The notes below the pieces were generated by a model that was not told the origin of the DNA, searched no databases, and was given only the letters and a program-made list of their open reading frames with translations. A stretch of 51,054 nucleotides of DNA from Teichococcus vastitatis (GTDB lineage: Bacteria > Pseudomonadota > Alphaproteobacteria > Acetobacterales > Acetobacteraceae), in the NCBI RefSeq assembly GCF_003604215.1, contig NZ_QXGS01000020.1, positions 1-51,054 on the forward strand, read 5' to 3'. Numbering within the stretch: position 1 is the stretch's first letter; the number at the start of each line of letters is the position of its first letter. The translations under genes and the position numbers were made by a program. Below are positions 43,086 through 51,054 of this stretch, in pieces.

Positions 43086-43758
43086 GCTGCGCATCCGCCG
43101 CAAGGCGCAGCCCCGTGCCGGCGGGCCGGCACTGGAGGTGCTGCGCGACGTGGCGCTGGATTTCCCGCCCGGCTCGGTGACGGCGCTGCTCGGTCCCTCG
43201 GGCTGCGGCAAGACCACCCTGCTGCGCATCCTGACCGGCCTCGACACGGCGTTCGAGGGCGAGGTGCGCCACCGCCCGCGCCGCATCGGCATGGTGTTCC
43301 AGGAGCCGCGCCTGTTGCCCTGGCGCAGCCTGGCCGAGAACCTGCGCATCGTCGCCGCCGCCGCAGGCCTGCCGCCGCCGCCGGTGGAGGCGCTGCTGGC
43401 CCGGGTCGGGCTGGAGGGCTGGGCGCCGCGCCTGCCGGGCGAGCTGTCGCTCGGCATGGCGCGGCGGGCGGCGCTGGCGCGGGCGCTGGCGGTGCGGCCC
43501 GAGCTGCTGGTGCTGGACGAGCCCTTCGCCTCGCTGGACGCGGCCAATGCCGTGCGCATGCGGGCGGTGATCGCGGCGGTGCTGGCCGAGGGTGCCACCA
43601 CGGCGGTGCTGGTGACGCATGCGGTGGAGGATGCGGCGGCGCTGGCCGGCCGGGTGGCGATGCTGACGCCACGGCCGGCGACGTTGTCGGCGCTGGTGGC
43701 CGTGCCCGAGGCGGCGCGGCGGGAGCCGGCGGTGTTGCAATCGGCGCTGGCGGGATGA
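43072..43758 (+). CDS. ABC importer ATPase (SsuB/TauB type)
   Basis: This 228-residue ATPase has Walker A GPSGCGKTT, the Q-loop in GMVFQEPRLLPWRSLAENL, Walker B LLVLDEPFASLD and the switch histidine in LVTHAVEDA. The signature is LSLGMARR instead of the usual LSGGMxQR: the second glycine-position residue is leucine and the glutamine is alanine. This signature region contacts ATP across the dimer, so the change could weaken ATPase activity or be tolerated. It overlaps the permease by 14 bases and is followed by the LysR gene. Confidence 0.9.
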   Translation: MPLLELRIRRKAQPRAGGPALEVLRDVALDFPPGSVTALLGPSGCGKTTLLRILTGLDTAFEGEVRHRPRRIGMVFQEPRLLPWRSLAENLRIVAAAAGLPPPPVEALLARVGLEGWAPRLPGELSLGMARRAALARALAVRPELLVLDEPFASLDAANAVRMRAVIAAVLAEGATTAVLVTHAVEDAAALAGRVAMLTPRPATLSALVAVPEAARREPAVLQSALAG

Positions 43759-43792
43759 GGCGCCGCGGGGGCTTGGCGCCGCGGCCGCCGGG

Positions 43793-44734
43793 ATGCGAGG
43801 CTGCGGCGTGATCGACCGCCTGGAATTGCTGCTGGCCCTGGCGCGGGAGCGGCATTTCGGCCGCGCCGCGGAATCCTGCGGCGTGTCGCAGCAGACCCTG
43901 TCCGCGGCGCTGAAGCAGCTGGAGGAGCGGATGGGCGCCCTGCTGGTGCAGCGCGGCTCCCGCTTCCAGGGCTTCACGCCGGAAGGCGAATGCGTGCTGG
44001 GCTGGGCGCGGCGCATCGTCGGCGATGCGCGGGCCATGCAGCAGGAACTGCGCTCCTTCCGCGAGGAGTTGAGCGGTCATCTGCGCCTGGCCATCGTGCC
44101 CACCGCCCTTCCGCGCATCGGCGCGCTGACCGGCCCCTTCATGGCGCGGCATCCCGCGGTCCGCTTCACCGTGCATTCCGCCACCTCGATCGAGATCCTG
44201 GCGCGGCTGCGCAACCTGGAGATCGATGCCGGCATCACCTATCTCGACAACGAGCCGCTGGGCCGGGTCGCCAGCCTGCCGCTGTACGAGGAGCGCTACT
44301 GCCTCTTGGTGGCGCCCGGTGGCGCCCTGGCGGAGCGGGAATCGGTGAGCTGGGCGGAAGCCGCGTCCCTGCCGCTGTGCCTGCTGACGCCGGACATGCA
44401 GAACCGCCGCATTGTCGACCAGCATCTGGGCGGCGGCCGTCCCCCGCCGCCGCCGGCGATCGAATCCAACTCCGTGCTGCTGCTGTTGCAACAGGTGCGC
44501 GCCGGGATCTGCGCCAGCATCATGCCCTCGGCCTTCGCCGAGGCGGCCGGGCCGCCCGGCTCGGTGCGCTGCATCCCGATCAACGATCCCGTGGTGGTGC
44601 AGCGCATCGGGCTGGTGGTGCCGCAGCGCGACGCGATGCTGCCCAGCGTCGCCGCCCTGCTGCGGCTGGCCAAGACCCTGGCGTCGGAGGATGCGTTTAA
44701 CAAAGATTCCTTGTTGACCCACCCGAGCGCTTGA
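43793..44734 (+). CDS. LysR-family regulator, likely of the fds operon
   Basis: This 313-residue LysR-type regulator has the N-terminal winged helix (DRLELLLALARERHFGRAAE, then SCGVSQQTLSAALKQLEERM and LLVQRGSRFQGFTPEG). The C-terminal periplasmic-binding-like domain follows from about residue 90 (HLRLAIVPTALPRIGALTGP). The start could be ATG 43793 or GTG 43808. It lies 58 bases upstream of fdsG on the same strand, an arrangement known for the formate dehydrogenase regulator FdsR in other proteobacteria, so I infer that role. It could also control the ABC importer just upstream. Confidence 0.85.
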   Translation: MRGCGVIDRLELLLALARERHFGRAAESCGVSQQTLSAALKQLEERMGALLVQRGSRFQGFTPEGECVLGWARRIVGDARAMQQELRSFREELSGHLRLAIVPTALPRIGALTGPFMARHPAVRFTVHSATSIEILARLRNLEIDAGITYLDNEPLGRVASLPLYEERYCLLVAPGGALAERESVSWAEAASLPLCLLTPDMQNRRIVDQHLGGGRPPPPPAIESNSVLLLLQQVRAGICASIMPSAFAEAAGPPGSVRCIPINDPVVVQRIGLVVPQRDAMLPSVAALLRLAKTLASEDAFNKDSLLTHPSA

Positions 44735-44792
44735 TTGATCCGGCCTGGTCCGGGTGCTTCCATTCTCCCAAAGTGGCGGGAGGACGCCCGAT

Positions 44793-45266
44793 ATGCAGGC
44801 CGCGCAGGCGTGGAACACGGACCATGCCGCAGCCATTATCCGTGAGCGCCAGCACCTTGAAGGCGCCACACTGCCGATCCTGCATGCTTTGCAGGAGGCC
44901 TTCGGTCACGTGCCCGACGCCGCGGTGCCGCTGGTGGCCGAGGCGCTGAACCTGTCCCGCGCCGAGGTGCATGGCTGCCTGACCTTTTACCATGATTTCC
45001 GCCGCCAGCCGCCCGGCCGCCACGTGGTGAAGCTGTGCCGCGCCGAGGCCTGCCAGGCGGTCGGCGCTGAGGCGCTGCACGCCCGGCTGCGCCGCCACTG
45101 GGGCGTGGACTGGCACGAAACCTCAGCCGATGGCCGGGTGACGCTGGAACCGAGCTACTGCCTCGGCCTGTGCGCCAATGGCCCGGCGGCGCTGCTGGAT
45201 GGCCAGCCGGTGGCGCGGCTGGACCAGCAGGATCTGGAAGCGATGCTACAGGAGGCGGTGCCATGA
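44793..45266 (+). CDS. fdsG: NAD-dependent formate dehydrogenase gamma subunit (NuoE-like)
   Basis: This 157-residue subunit carries a thioredoxin-like [2Fe-2S] cluster with ligands Cys82, Cys87, Cys123 and Cys127 (KLCRAEACQAV and SYCLGLCANGP). It resembles NuoE of complex I and sits beside FdsB in the soluble formate dehydrogenase. GGGAGG lies about ten bases before the ATG at 44793. It is the first structural gene of fdsGBA-D and overlaps fdsB by four bases. Identification rests on the cluster motif and gene order. Confidence 0.94.
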   Translation: MQAAQAWNTDHAAAIIRERQHLEGATLPILHALQEAFGHVPDAAVPLVAEALNLSRAEVHGCLTFYHDFRRQPPGRHVVKLCRAEACQAVGAEALHARLRRHWGVDWHETSADGRVTLEPSYCLGLCANGPAALLDGQPVARLDQQDLEAMLQEAVP

Positions 45267-46816
45267 TCCGGCTGTTTCTGCCGCGCGACAGCGTGGCCGA
45301 GGCGCTGGGCGCCGGGGCGGTGGCCGCGGCGCTGCGGGATGGCGCGGCGCGGCGCAGCGAGGCAGTGCAGATCATCCGCACCGGATCGCGCGGCATGCTG
45401 TGGCTGGAGCCGATGCTGGAGGTGGACACGCCGCGCGGCCGCATCGCCTACGGCCCGGTGCGCGCGGCCGATGTGCCGGAGCTGCTGGACGCCGGCCTGC
45501 TGCACGGCGCGCCGCACCGGCTGCGTCTCGGCCCGCCTGAGGAACTGCCCTGGATGGCGCGGCAGACGCGGCTGACCTTCGCACGCTGCGGCGTGACCGA
45601 CCCGCTCTCGATCGAGGATTACCGCGCCGGTGGCGGCCTCGCCGGGCTGGCGGCGGCGATCGCCGCCGGGCCGGAAGCCACGGTGGACGCGGTGAAGCTG
45701 TCCGGGCTGCGCGGCCGGGGCGGCGCCGGCTTTCCCGCCGGCATCAAGTGGAACACCGTGCGGCTGGCCGGAGCCGACCGCAAATACGTCGTCTGCAACG
45801 CCGATGAGGGTGACAGCGGCACCTTTGCCGACCGCATGCTGATGGAGGGCGATCCCTTCACCCTGATCGAGGGCATGGCGATCGCCGGCCTCGCCACCGG
45901 GGCCAGCAAGGGCTTCATCTACCTGCGCTCGGAATACCCGCTGGCGGCGGAGGTGATGCAGGGCGCGATCACCGTCGCGCGCGGCGCCGGGCTGCTCGGC
46001 CCGTCCGTGCTGGGCAGCGGGCAGGGCTTCGAGCTGGAGCTGCGGATCGGCGCCGGCGCCTATATCTGCGGCGAGGAAACCTCGCTGCTGGAAAGCCTGG
46101 AAGGGCGGCGCGGCGTGGTGCGCGCCAAGCCGCCGCTGCCGGCGATCCACGGGCTGTTCCAGCGCCCCACTTTGGTCAACAACGTGCTCACCTTTGCCGC
46201 CGTGCCCTGGATCCTGCAACACGGGGGCGAGGCCTATGCGGCGCTCGGCACCGGCCGTTCGCTAGGGACGCTGCCGGTGCAGCTGGCCGGCAACATCCGC
46301 CATGGCGGACTGTTCGAGCTACCCTTCGGCATCACGCTGCGCGAGGTGATCGAGGATCTGGGCGGCGGCACGCGCTCGGGCCGGCCGGTGCGGGCGGTGC
46401 AGGTGGGCGGGCCGCTCGGCGCCTATTTCCCCGACACCCTGCTGGACCTGCCGCTGGATTACGAGGCGATGGCGGCGGCCAAGGGCATGCTCGGCCATGG
46501 CGGCATCGTGGTGTTCGATGACAGCGTCGACCTGGCGCGGCAGGCGCGCTTCGCCTTCGAGTTCTGCGCCACCGAAAGCTGCGGCAAATGCACGCCCTGC
46601 CGCATCGGCGCCGTGCGCGGCATGGAAACCGTGGACCGGGTGATCGCCGGCCACCACCCGCGCCAGGACCTCAACCTCGTCCGCGACCTGTGCGAGGTGA
46701 TGACCGATGGCTCGCTCTGCGCGCTGGGCGGCCTGACGCCCTTGCCGGTGCTCAGCGCCATCAACCACTTTCCCGAGGACTTCCTGCCGCGTGTGCAGGC
46801 CCAGGCCGCGGAATGA
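45263..46816 (+). CDS. fdsB: NAD-dependent formate dehydrogenase beta subunit (NuoF-like)
   Basis: This 517-residue subunit passes electrons from the iron-sulfur chain to NAD+ through FMN. The N-terminal 120 residues or so form a thioredoxin-like domain. The NuoF core follows with GLRGRGGAGFPAGIKWNTV (NADH-binding glycine loop), VVCNADEGDSGTFADR and GAYICGEETSLLESLEG (FMN site). The C-terminal [4Fe-4S] motif is ESCGKCTPCRIG plus a later cysteine in SLCALGG. It is longer than NuoF because of the fused N-terminal domain, as usual for FdsB. It overlaps fdsA by four bases. Confidence 0.96.
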   Translation: MIRLFLPRDSVAEALGAGAVAAALRDGAARRSEAVQIIRTGSRGMLWLEPMLEVDTPRGRIAYGPVRAADVPELLDAGLLHGAPHRLRLGPPEELPWMARQTRLTFARCGVTDPLSIEDYRAGGGLAGLAAAIAAGPEATVDAVKLSGLRGRGGAGFPAGIKWNTVRLAGADRKYVVCNADEGDSGTFADRMLMEGDPFTLIEGMAIAGLATGASKGFIYLRSEYPLAAEVMQGAITVARGAGLLGPSVLGSGQGFELELRIGAGAYICGEETSLLESLEGRRGVVRAKPPLPAIHGLFQRPTLVNNVLTFAAVPWILQHGGEAYAALGTGRSLGTLPVQLAGNIRHGGLFELPFGITLREVIEDLGGGTRSGRPVRAVQVGGPLGAYFPDTLLDLPLDYEAMAAAKGMLGHGGIVVFDDSVDLARQARFAFEFCATESCGKCTPCRIGAVRGMETVDRVIAGHHPRQDLNLVRDLCEVMTDGSLCALGGLTPLPVLSAINHFPEDFLPRVQAQAAE

Positions 46817-49692
46817 AACGGAATCCCGCCATGCCGCTGATCCGCGAAACCGATTACGGCACGCCGCTCCGCCCCGGGGAGGCCACGGTGCGGCTGACCA
46901 TCGACGGCCAGCCGGTGGCGGTGCCGCCCGGCACCTCGGTGATGGCGGCGGCGATGATGCTGGGCACCCAGATCCCGAAGCTCTGCGCCACCGACATGCT
47001 GGAGCCCTTCGGCTCCTGCCGCCTCTGCCTGGTGGAGATCGAGGGGCGGCGCGGCACGCCCGCCTCCTGCACCACCCCGGTGGAGCCCGGCATGGTGGTG
47101 CACACCCGCAACGAGCGGCTGGCGCGGCTGCGGCGCGGCGTGATGGAGCTCTACATCTCCGACCACCCGCTGGATTGCCTGACCTGCTCGGCCAATGGCG
47201 ATTGCGAGCTGCAGGACATGGCCGGCGCCGTGGGATTGCGGGAAGTGCGCTACGGCGAGGACGGCGCCAACCACGTGAAGCCGGATTCGCCGCTGGCGCT
47301 GCCGCTCGATCAGTCCAACCCCTACTTCACCTACGATGCGTCGAAATGCATCGTCTGCAACCGCTGCGTCCGCGCCTGCGAGGACGTGCAGGGCACCTTC
47401 GCCCTGACCATCGAGGGGCGCGGCTTCGACAGCCGCGTGTCGCCGGGCGGTACGGATTTCTTCGGCTCCGAATGCGTCTCCTGCGGCGCCTGCGTGCAGG
47501 CCTGCCCGACCGCGACGCTGACCGAGAACACCGTGATCGCCATGGGCCAGCCGGAGCACAGCGTGGTCACCACCTGCGCCTATTGCGGCGTCGGCTGTTC
47601 CTTCAAGGCGGAGATGCAGGGTTCCACCGTGGTGCGCATGGTGCCCTACAAGGGCGGCCAGGCGAATGAGGGCCATTCCTGCGTCAAGGGTCGCTTCGCC
47701 TGGGGCTATGCCACGCATCGCGACCGCATCCGCAAGCCGATGATCCGCGCCCGCATCACCGATCCCTGGCGCGAGGTGAGCTGGCAGGAAGCCATCGACC
47801 ACACCGCCCGCGAGTTCCGCCGCATCCAAGAGCAGCATGGCCGCGACGCGGTGGGCGGCATCACCTCCTCCCGCTGCACCAACGAGGAAACCTACCTGGT
47901 GCAGAAGCTGGTGCGCGCCGGCTTCGGCAACAACAACGTCGATACCTGCGCCCGCGTCTGCCACTCGCCCACCGGCTATGGCCTGAAGGCGACGCTCGGC
48001 ACCTCGGCCGGCACGCAGGATTTCAGTTCGGTGGAACAGGCCGATGTGGTGCTGGTGATCGGCGCCAACCCGACGGACGGGCACCCGGTCTTCGCCTCCC
48101 GGCTCAAGCAGCGGCTGCGGCAGGGCGCGCAGCTGATCGTCGCCGATCCGCGCCGCATCGACCTGGTGCGCTCGCCCCACATCCAGGCGGCGCACCACCT
48201 GCCGCTGCGGCCCGGCAGCAACGTCGCGCTGATCAACGCCATGGCGCATGTGGTGGTCACCGAGGGGCTGGTGGACGAAGCCTATGTGCGCGAGCGCTGC
48301 GACCTGGATGATTTCGAATCCTGGGCGCGCTTCATCGCGCAGGAGCGCAACGCCCCGGAGGCGGTGGAAGCGCTGACCGGCGTACCGGCGGCCGAGGTGC
48401 GGGCGGCGGCGCGGCTCTACGCCACCGGCGGGCGCGCCGCGATCTATTACGGTCTCGGGGTCACGGAGCACAGCCAGGGCTCCACCATGGTGATGGGCAT
48501 GGCGAACCTGGCCATGGCCACCGGCAATATCGGGCGGGAAGGCACGGGGGTGAACCCGCTGCGCGGGCAGAACAACGTGCAGGGCTCCTGCGACATGGGC
48601 TCCTTCCCGCATGAGCTGCCCGGCTACCGCCACGTCAGCGACGACGCCACGCGGCACAGCTTCGAGGCGCTGTGGGGCGTGGAGTTGAGCGGCGCTCCGG
48701 GCCTGCGCATCCCCAACATGCTGGACGAGGCGGTGGAGGGGCGCTTCAGGGCGCTCTACATCCAGGGCGAGGACATTGCCCAGTCCGATCCCGACACCCA
48801 GCACGTCACGGCCGGCCTCGCCGCCATGGAATGCGTGGTGGTGCAGGACATCTTCCTGAACGAGACGGCGAAATACGCGCATGTGCTGTTGCCCGGCTCC
48901 TCCTTCCTGGAGAAGGACGGCACCTTCACCAATGCCGAGCGCCGCATCAGCCGGGTACGCAAGGTGATGCCGCCGCTGGGCGGGCTGGCCGATTGGGAAG
49001 TGACCATCGCGCTGTCGCGCGCCCTCGGCTACGAGATGAACTACACGCATCCTTCCGAGATCATGGACGAGATCGCCGCGCTGACACCGAGCTTCGCCGG
49101 CGTCAGCTACGCCAAGCTTGACGCCCTGGGCTCGCTGCAATGGCCCTGCAACGACGACGCGCCGACCGGCACGCCGATGATGCATGTGGACCGCTTCGTG
49201 CGCGGCAAGGGCAAGTTCATGATCACCGAGTTCATCCCGACCGAGGAGCGAACCGGACCACGCTTCCCGCTGATCCTGACCACCGGGCGCATCCTGTCCC
49301 AGTACAATGTCGGCGCGCAGACACGGCGCACGGAGAACAGCCGCTGGCACGAGGAAGACGTGCTGGAGATCCATCCCTTCGACGCCGAGGCACGCGGCAT
49401 CGCCGAGGGCGACCTGGTGTCCGTGGAAAGCCGCTCCGGCGACATCGCGCTGCGCGCCATGATCAGCGACCGGATGCAGCCGGGCGTGGTCTACACCACC
49501 TTCCACCATGCCAAGACCGGCGCCAACGTGATCACCACGGATCATTCCGACTGGGCCACCAACTGCCCGGAATACAAGGTGACGGCGGTGCAGGTGCGTC
49601 GCACCAACCGTCCTTCCGACTGGCAGGCGCGGTTCTTCCTGGAGGATACCGCGCTGACGCGCATCGAGCGGCCGGCCGATGCCGCGGAGTGA
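46813..49692 (+). CDS. fdsA: NAD-dependent formate dehydrogenase alpha subunit (Mo/W catalytic)
   Basis: This 959-residue catalytic subunit oxidises formate to CO2 at a molybdenum or tungsten bis-MGD centre. The NuoG-like N-terminus holds a [2Fe-2S] site (CATDML..GSCRLC), a C/H cluster (HPLDCLTCSANGDC), and two ferredoxin [4Fe-4S] motifs (CIVCNRCVRACE and CVSCGACVQACP). The catalytic part starts with another [4Fe-4S] site (CAYCGVGC). The metal ligand is Cys383 followed by His384 (DTCARVCHSP), encoded by TGC, so this is a cysteine enzyme. The start at 46813 overlaps fdsB; ATG 46831 is an alternative. No fdhD chaperone gene follows; fdsD comes 12 bases later. Confidence 0.97.
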   Translation: MKRNPAMPLIRETDYGTPLRPGEATVRLTIDGQPVAVPPGTSVMAAAMMLGTQIPKLCATDMLEPFGSCRLCLVEIEGRRGTPASCTTPVEPGMVVHTRNERLARLRRGVMELYISDHPLDCLTCSANGDCELQDMAGAVGLREVRYGEDGANHVKPDSPLALPLDQSNPYFTYDASKCIVCNRCVRACEDVQGTFALTIEGRGFDSRVSPGGTDFFGSECVSCGACVQACPTATLTENTVIAMGQPEHSVVTTCAYCGVGCSFKAEMQGSTVVRMVPYKGGQANEGHSCVKGRFAWGYATHRDRIRKPMIRARITDPWREVSWQEAIDHTAREFRRIQEQHGRDAVGGITSSRCTNEETYLVQKLVRAGFGNNNVDTCARVCHSPTGYGLKATLGTSAGTQDFSSVEQADVVLVIGANPTDGHPVFASRLKQRLRQGAQLIVADPRRIDLVRSPHIQAAHHLPLRPGSNVALINAMAHVVVTEGLVDEAYVRERCDLDDFESWARFIAQERNAPEAVEALTGVPAAEVRAAARLYATGGRAAIYYGLGVTEHSQGSTMVMGMANLAMATGNIGREGTGVNPLRGQNNVQGSCDMGSFPHELPGYRHVSDDATRHSFEALWGVELSGAPGLRIPNMLDEAVEGRFRALYIQGEDIAQSDPDTQHVTAGLAAMECVVVQDIFLNETAKYAHVLLPGSSFLEKDGTFTNAERRISRVRKVMPPLGGLADWEVTIALSRALGYEMNYTHPSEIMDEIAALTPSFAGVSYAKLDALGSLQWPCNDDAPTGTPMMHVDRFVRGKGKFMITEFIPTEERTGPRFPLILTTGRILSQYNVGAQTRRTENSRWHEEDVLEIHPFDAEARGIAEGDLVSVESRSGDIALRAMISDRMQPGVVYTTFHHAKTGANVITTDHSDWATNCPEYKVTAVQVRRTNRPSDWQARFFLEDTALTRIERPADAAE

Positions 49693-49704
49693 GGTCTTTC
49701 GCCG

Positions 49705-49986
49705 ATGAACAGCGCCAAGTTGGCCCGCATGGCCAATCAGATCGCCGCGTTCTTCGCATCCTACCCGGAACGGGAGGCCGTCGCGGGCATCCGCGATCAC
49801 CTGCACGCCTTCTGGACCCCGCGCATGATCGAGACCCTGCGCGCCGACGCCGCCGACGGAGCGGAGATCGATCTTCACCACCTGGTGCGGAGTGCCTTGG
49901 AACCGGCGCCGGCCGGCGAGGATCCGGTGGAGAAGGTGATCGCGGGACCCGATGAGCTCGGCTCCATGGTCAGCGACGCCGGGTGA
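49705..49986 (+). CDS. fdsD: Formate dehydrogenase delta subunit
   Basis: This 93-residue protein fits the FdsD family (PF11390): MNSAKLARMANQIAAFFASY, then GIRDHLHAFWTPRMIETL and DLHHLVRSALEPA. FdsD is a small subunit needed for stable or active formate dehydrogenase in relatives. It begins 12 bases after fdsA. In Rhodobacter and Cupriavidus an fdsC/fdhD sulfur-transfer gene lies between the two, but here it is missing, so that factor must be encoded elsewhere. It is convergent with gfa. Confidence 0.93.
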   Translation: MNSAKLARMANQIAAFFASYPEREAVAGIRDHLHAFWTPRMIETLRADAADGAEIDLHHLVRSALEPAPAGEDPVEKVIAGPDELGSMVSDAG

Positions 49987-50161
49987 TGGCCGCCGTGCCG
50001 CAGTTCGCCCCGGGACAAACCTGTTCGGCAGGCCACGCCCGACGTGAACGCCCGACGCTCACGCGGATCGGCGTCATCCGCGACGGCGGGAAAGTCTGCG
50101 GCAAGCTCCGGCGCCGTGACGGCATGACGAAGCATCGCGCCGATGGCGGCGCGGTGCGGGA

Positions 50162-50187
50162 GCCGGGGTGGCCGCGGCCACCCCGGC
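50162..50187. terminator. Perfect palindrome between fdsD and gfa
   Basis: The 26 bases from 50162 to 50187 are a perfect inverted repeat with no spacer, GC-rich throughout. It lies eight bases beyond the gfa stop and about 175 bases beyond fdsD, between convergent operons, and probably acts as a bidirectional terminator though no T-run follows. Confidence 0.6.
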
Positions 50188-50195
50188 GGCCTGGA

Positions 50196-50774
50196 TCAGT
50201 GGGCCGTCACACCGGCCGCCTTGGCGGTGTGCGCCGCGATGGCGTCCATCAGCGGAGGCGACAGGCAGTCATAGGGTTCCAGCCCGAGTTCCTTGAGACG
50301 CGCGCGCACGCCGCCCATGCGATCCGGGCTGACTCCGGACTCGATGACGGAGGACACGAAGGCGGCGAATTCGGGCGGTGCCCAGCCATCCTCCTGGAAC
50401 AGCTCGGGATGCACGAAGTCGAGGCCGTAGAAGGGATGCTTCTCGTTCTCGATGCGGCCATACATGTGTACGCCGCAGCCGCTGCAGGCGTAGCGCTTGA
50501 TGGTGGCGGAGGAGTCGAACACGGCCAGCTTGTCGGCGTTCTCCACCACTTCCAGCTTGTCCTGCGGCACCACCGCCACCAGGGAGAAGATGGCTCCCTC
50601 CGGCTTCCAGCATTTGGTGCAGCCGCACGCATGATCGTGGGCGACCTGCGTGGAGACACGCACCTTCACCGGCCGCTCCGTGCATCGGCATACCAGGGTG
50701 CCGCCGGCGAAGCTTCCCGATGCCGGCGTCAGTCCATGGTCGATCGCGGGATGAATCCGTATCGTCTCAGACAT
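50196..50774 (-). CDS. gfa: S-(hydroxymethyl)glutathione synthase (Gfa)
   Basis: This 192-residue protein is a Gfa-type zinc enzyme, thought to speed the joining of formaldehyde and glutathione. The cysteine pattern matches Paracoccus Gfa: Cys29 and Cys31 (LVCRCTERP), Cys50, Cys52 and Cys55 ([11 protein letters not shown]), Cys97 and Cys100 ([12 protein letters not shown]), ligands for two zinc ions. The ATG at 50774 lies seven bases after GGAG; an ATG at 50780 touches that site. It faces a class III alcohol dehydrogenase gene at the window's end, which oxidises the adduct. Together they feed formate to FdsGBAD next door. Confidence 0.95.
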   Translation of the reverse strand: MSETIRIHPAIDHGLTPASGSFAGGTLVCRCTERPVKVRVSTQVAHDHACGCTKCWKPEGAIFSLVAVVPQDKLEVVENADKLAVFDSSATIKRYACSGCGVHMYGRIENEKHPFYGLDFVHPELFQEDGWAPPEFAAFVSSVIESGVSPDRMGGVRARLKELGLEPYDCLSPPLMDAIAAHTAKAAGVTAH

Positions 50775-50998
50775 TTCCATGCTCCTGCCGTTGATCTCGG
50801 CTTGATCCTCCAGCCGCGCCCGGCGCGGAAAGCCCTGCATGTGGCGGTGCCGGATGGACGGCCAAGCATGAGGCAGATGGCTTCGGCAGGTAAAGCTGAA
50901 TCGCAGAGGTGCGTGTGGTGGAAACAAATCAGGGCTGATCCCGCGACCGGGTGACGCTAAGCTGACGGTGCGCAATAAGCCATGAGGGAGGTTTGGGC

Positions 50999-51054
50999 AT
51001 GAGGACGGTAGCGGCGGTGGCGTGGGAGGCGGGCAAGCCGCTGGTGGTGGAGGA
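50999..51054 (+). CDS. Class III alcohol dehydrogenase, N-terminal fragment
   Basis: Only the first 18 codons and part of the next lie in the window: [18 protein letters not shown], the typical start of S-(hydroxymethyl)glutathione dehydrogenase (FrmA/AdhC, class III ADH). GGGAGG at 50985-50990 is a good ribosome binding site eight bases before the ATG. The gene is divergent from gfa with about 220 bases between them, consistent with a shared formaldehyde-detoxification locus. The rest of the gene is outside the window, so the call rests on the short N-terminus and on context. Confidence 0.75.
   Translation, partial: MRTVAAVAWEAGKPLVVE

Noticed and set aside
47941-47970. Selenocysteine at the formate dehydrogenase active site
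   Set aside because: The active-site codon is TGC (Cys383), not TGA, and no SECIS-like hairpin is needed.
46459-49881. A very long open frame antisense to fdsA and the end of fdsB
   Set aside because: Its translation is rich in His, Arg and Gly with no family pattern, while the opposite strand encodes well-conserved formate dehydrogenase subunits. Such frames arise from high GC at third codon positions.

Overview
The window is a very GC-rich chromosomal segment, most likely from an alphaproteobacterium of the Acetobacteraceae/Roseomonas kind. The pointers are the density of tripartite tricarboxylate transporter (TTT, Bug/TctC) genes, a pqqABCDE cluster, an fds-type NAD-dependent formate dehydrogenase, glutathione-dependent formaldehyde genes, and direct-repeat GTTC-N7-GTTC sites of the alphaproteobacterial LexA type. 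I see no tRNA, rRNA, CRISPR array, insertion sequence or prophage. The lineage is inferred from gene content only.

Layout. 1-7.1 kb: a GNAT acetyltransferase, a small hypothetical protein, an orphan TctC, a convergent MFS transporter, and a complete TTT system read leftward (tctB-tctA-tctC). 7.2-11.2 kb: peptidyl-dipeptidase Dcp, a VOC-fold protein, an XRE regulator and a hypothetical protein. 11.2-15.5 kb: a rightward unit of an SF2 helicase, a DUF2236/MpaB-like protein and a spore-photoproduct-lyase-like radical SAM protein, preceded by two LexA-type boxes. 15.5-18.8 kb: pqqABCDE read leftward, with a hairpin between pqqA and pqqB. 18.9-24.4 kb: a leftward five-gene catabolic unit (PdxA-like dehydrogenase, TctC, TctB, TctA, COG4091/SAF oxidoreductase) facing a divergent GntR regulator across a palindromic operator. 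25.3-27.0 kb: a methyl-accepting chemotaxis protein. 27.0-33.9 kb: a class III CoA-transferase facing a GntR regulator that leads into tctC-tctB-tctA, a ketopantoate-reductase-like protein and an SDR. 33.9-40.2 kb: a creatininase-family hydrolase facing a complete five-gene peptide/nickel-type ABC importer. 40.4-41.0 kb: a decayed hybrid histidine kinase. 41.2-50.0 kb: an NMT1/THI5-type ABC importer, a LysR regulator and fdsGBA-fdsD. 50.2 kb to the end: gfa and the first codons of a class III alcohol dehydrogenase.

How the parts fit. PQQ (cofactor of periplasmic alcohol dehydrogenases), Gfa plus class III alcohol dehydrogenase (formaldehyde to formate on glutathione) and FdsGBAD (formate to CO2 with NADH) form an almost complete C1 oxidation route. 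Three complete TTT transporters plus one orphan binding protein, each beside different enzymes, point to scavenging of several carboxylic acids. Two of the TTT units have their own GntR regulator and a visible palindromic operator.

The most unusual signals are the two LexA-type boxes before the helicase unit, the SPL-like enzyme that lacks a cysteine where the known hydrogen donor lies, the PdxA-like enzyme with a changed substrate loop in an operon with a COG4091 oxidoreductase, and the internally deleted hybrid kinase.
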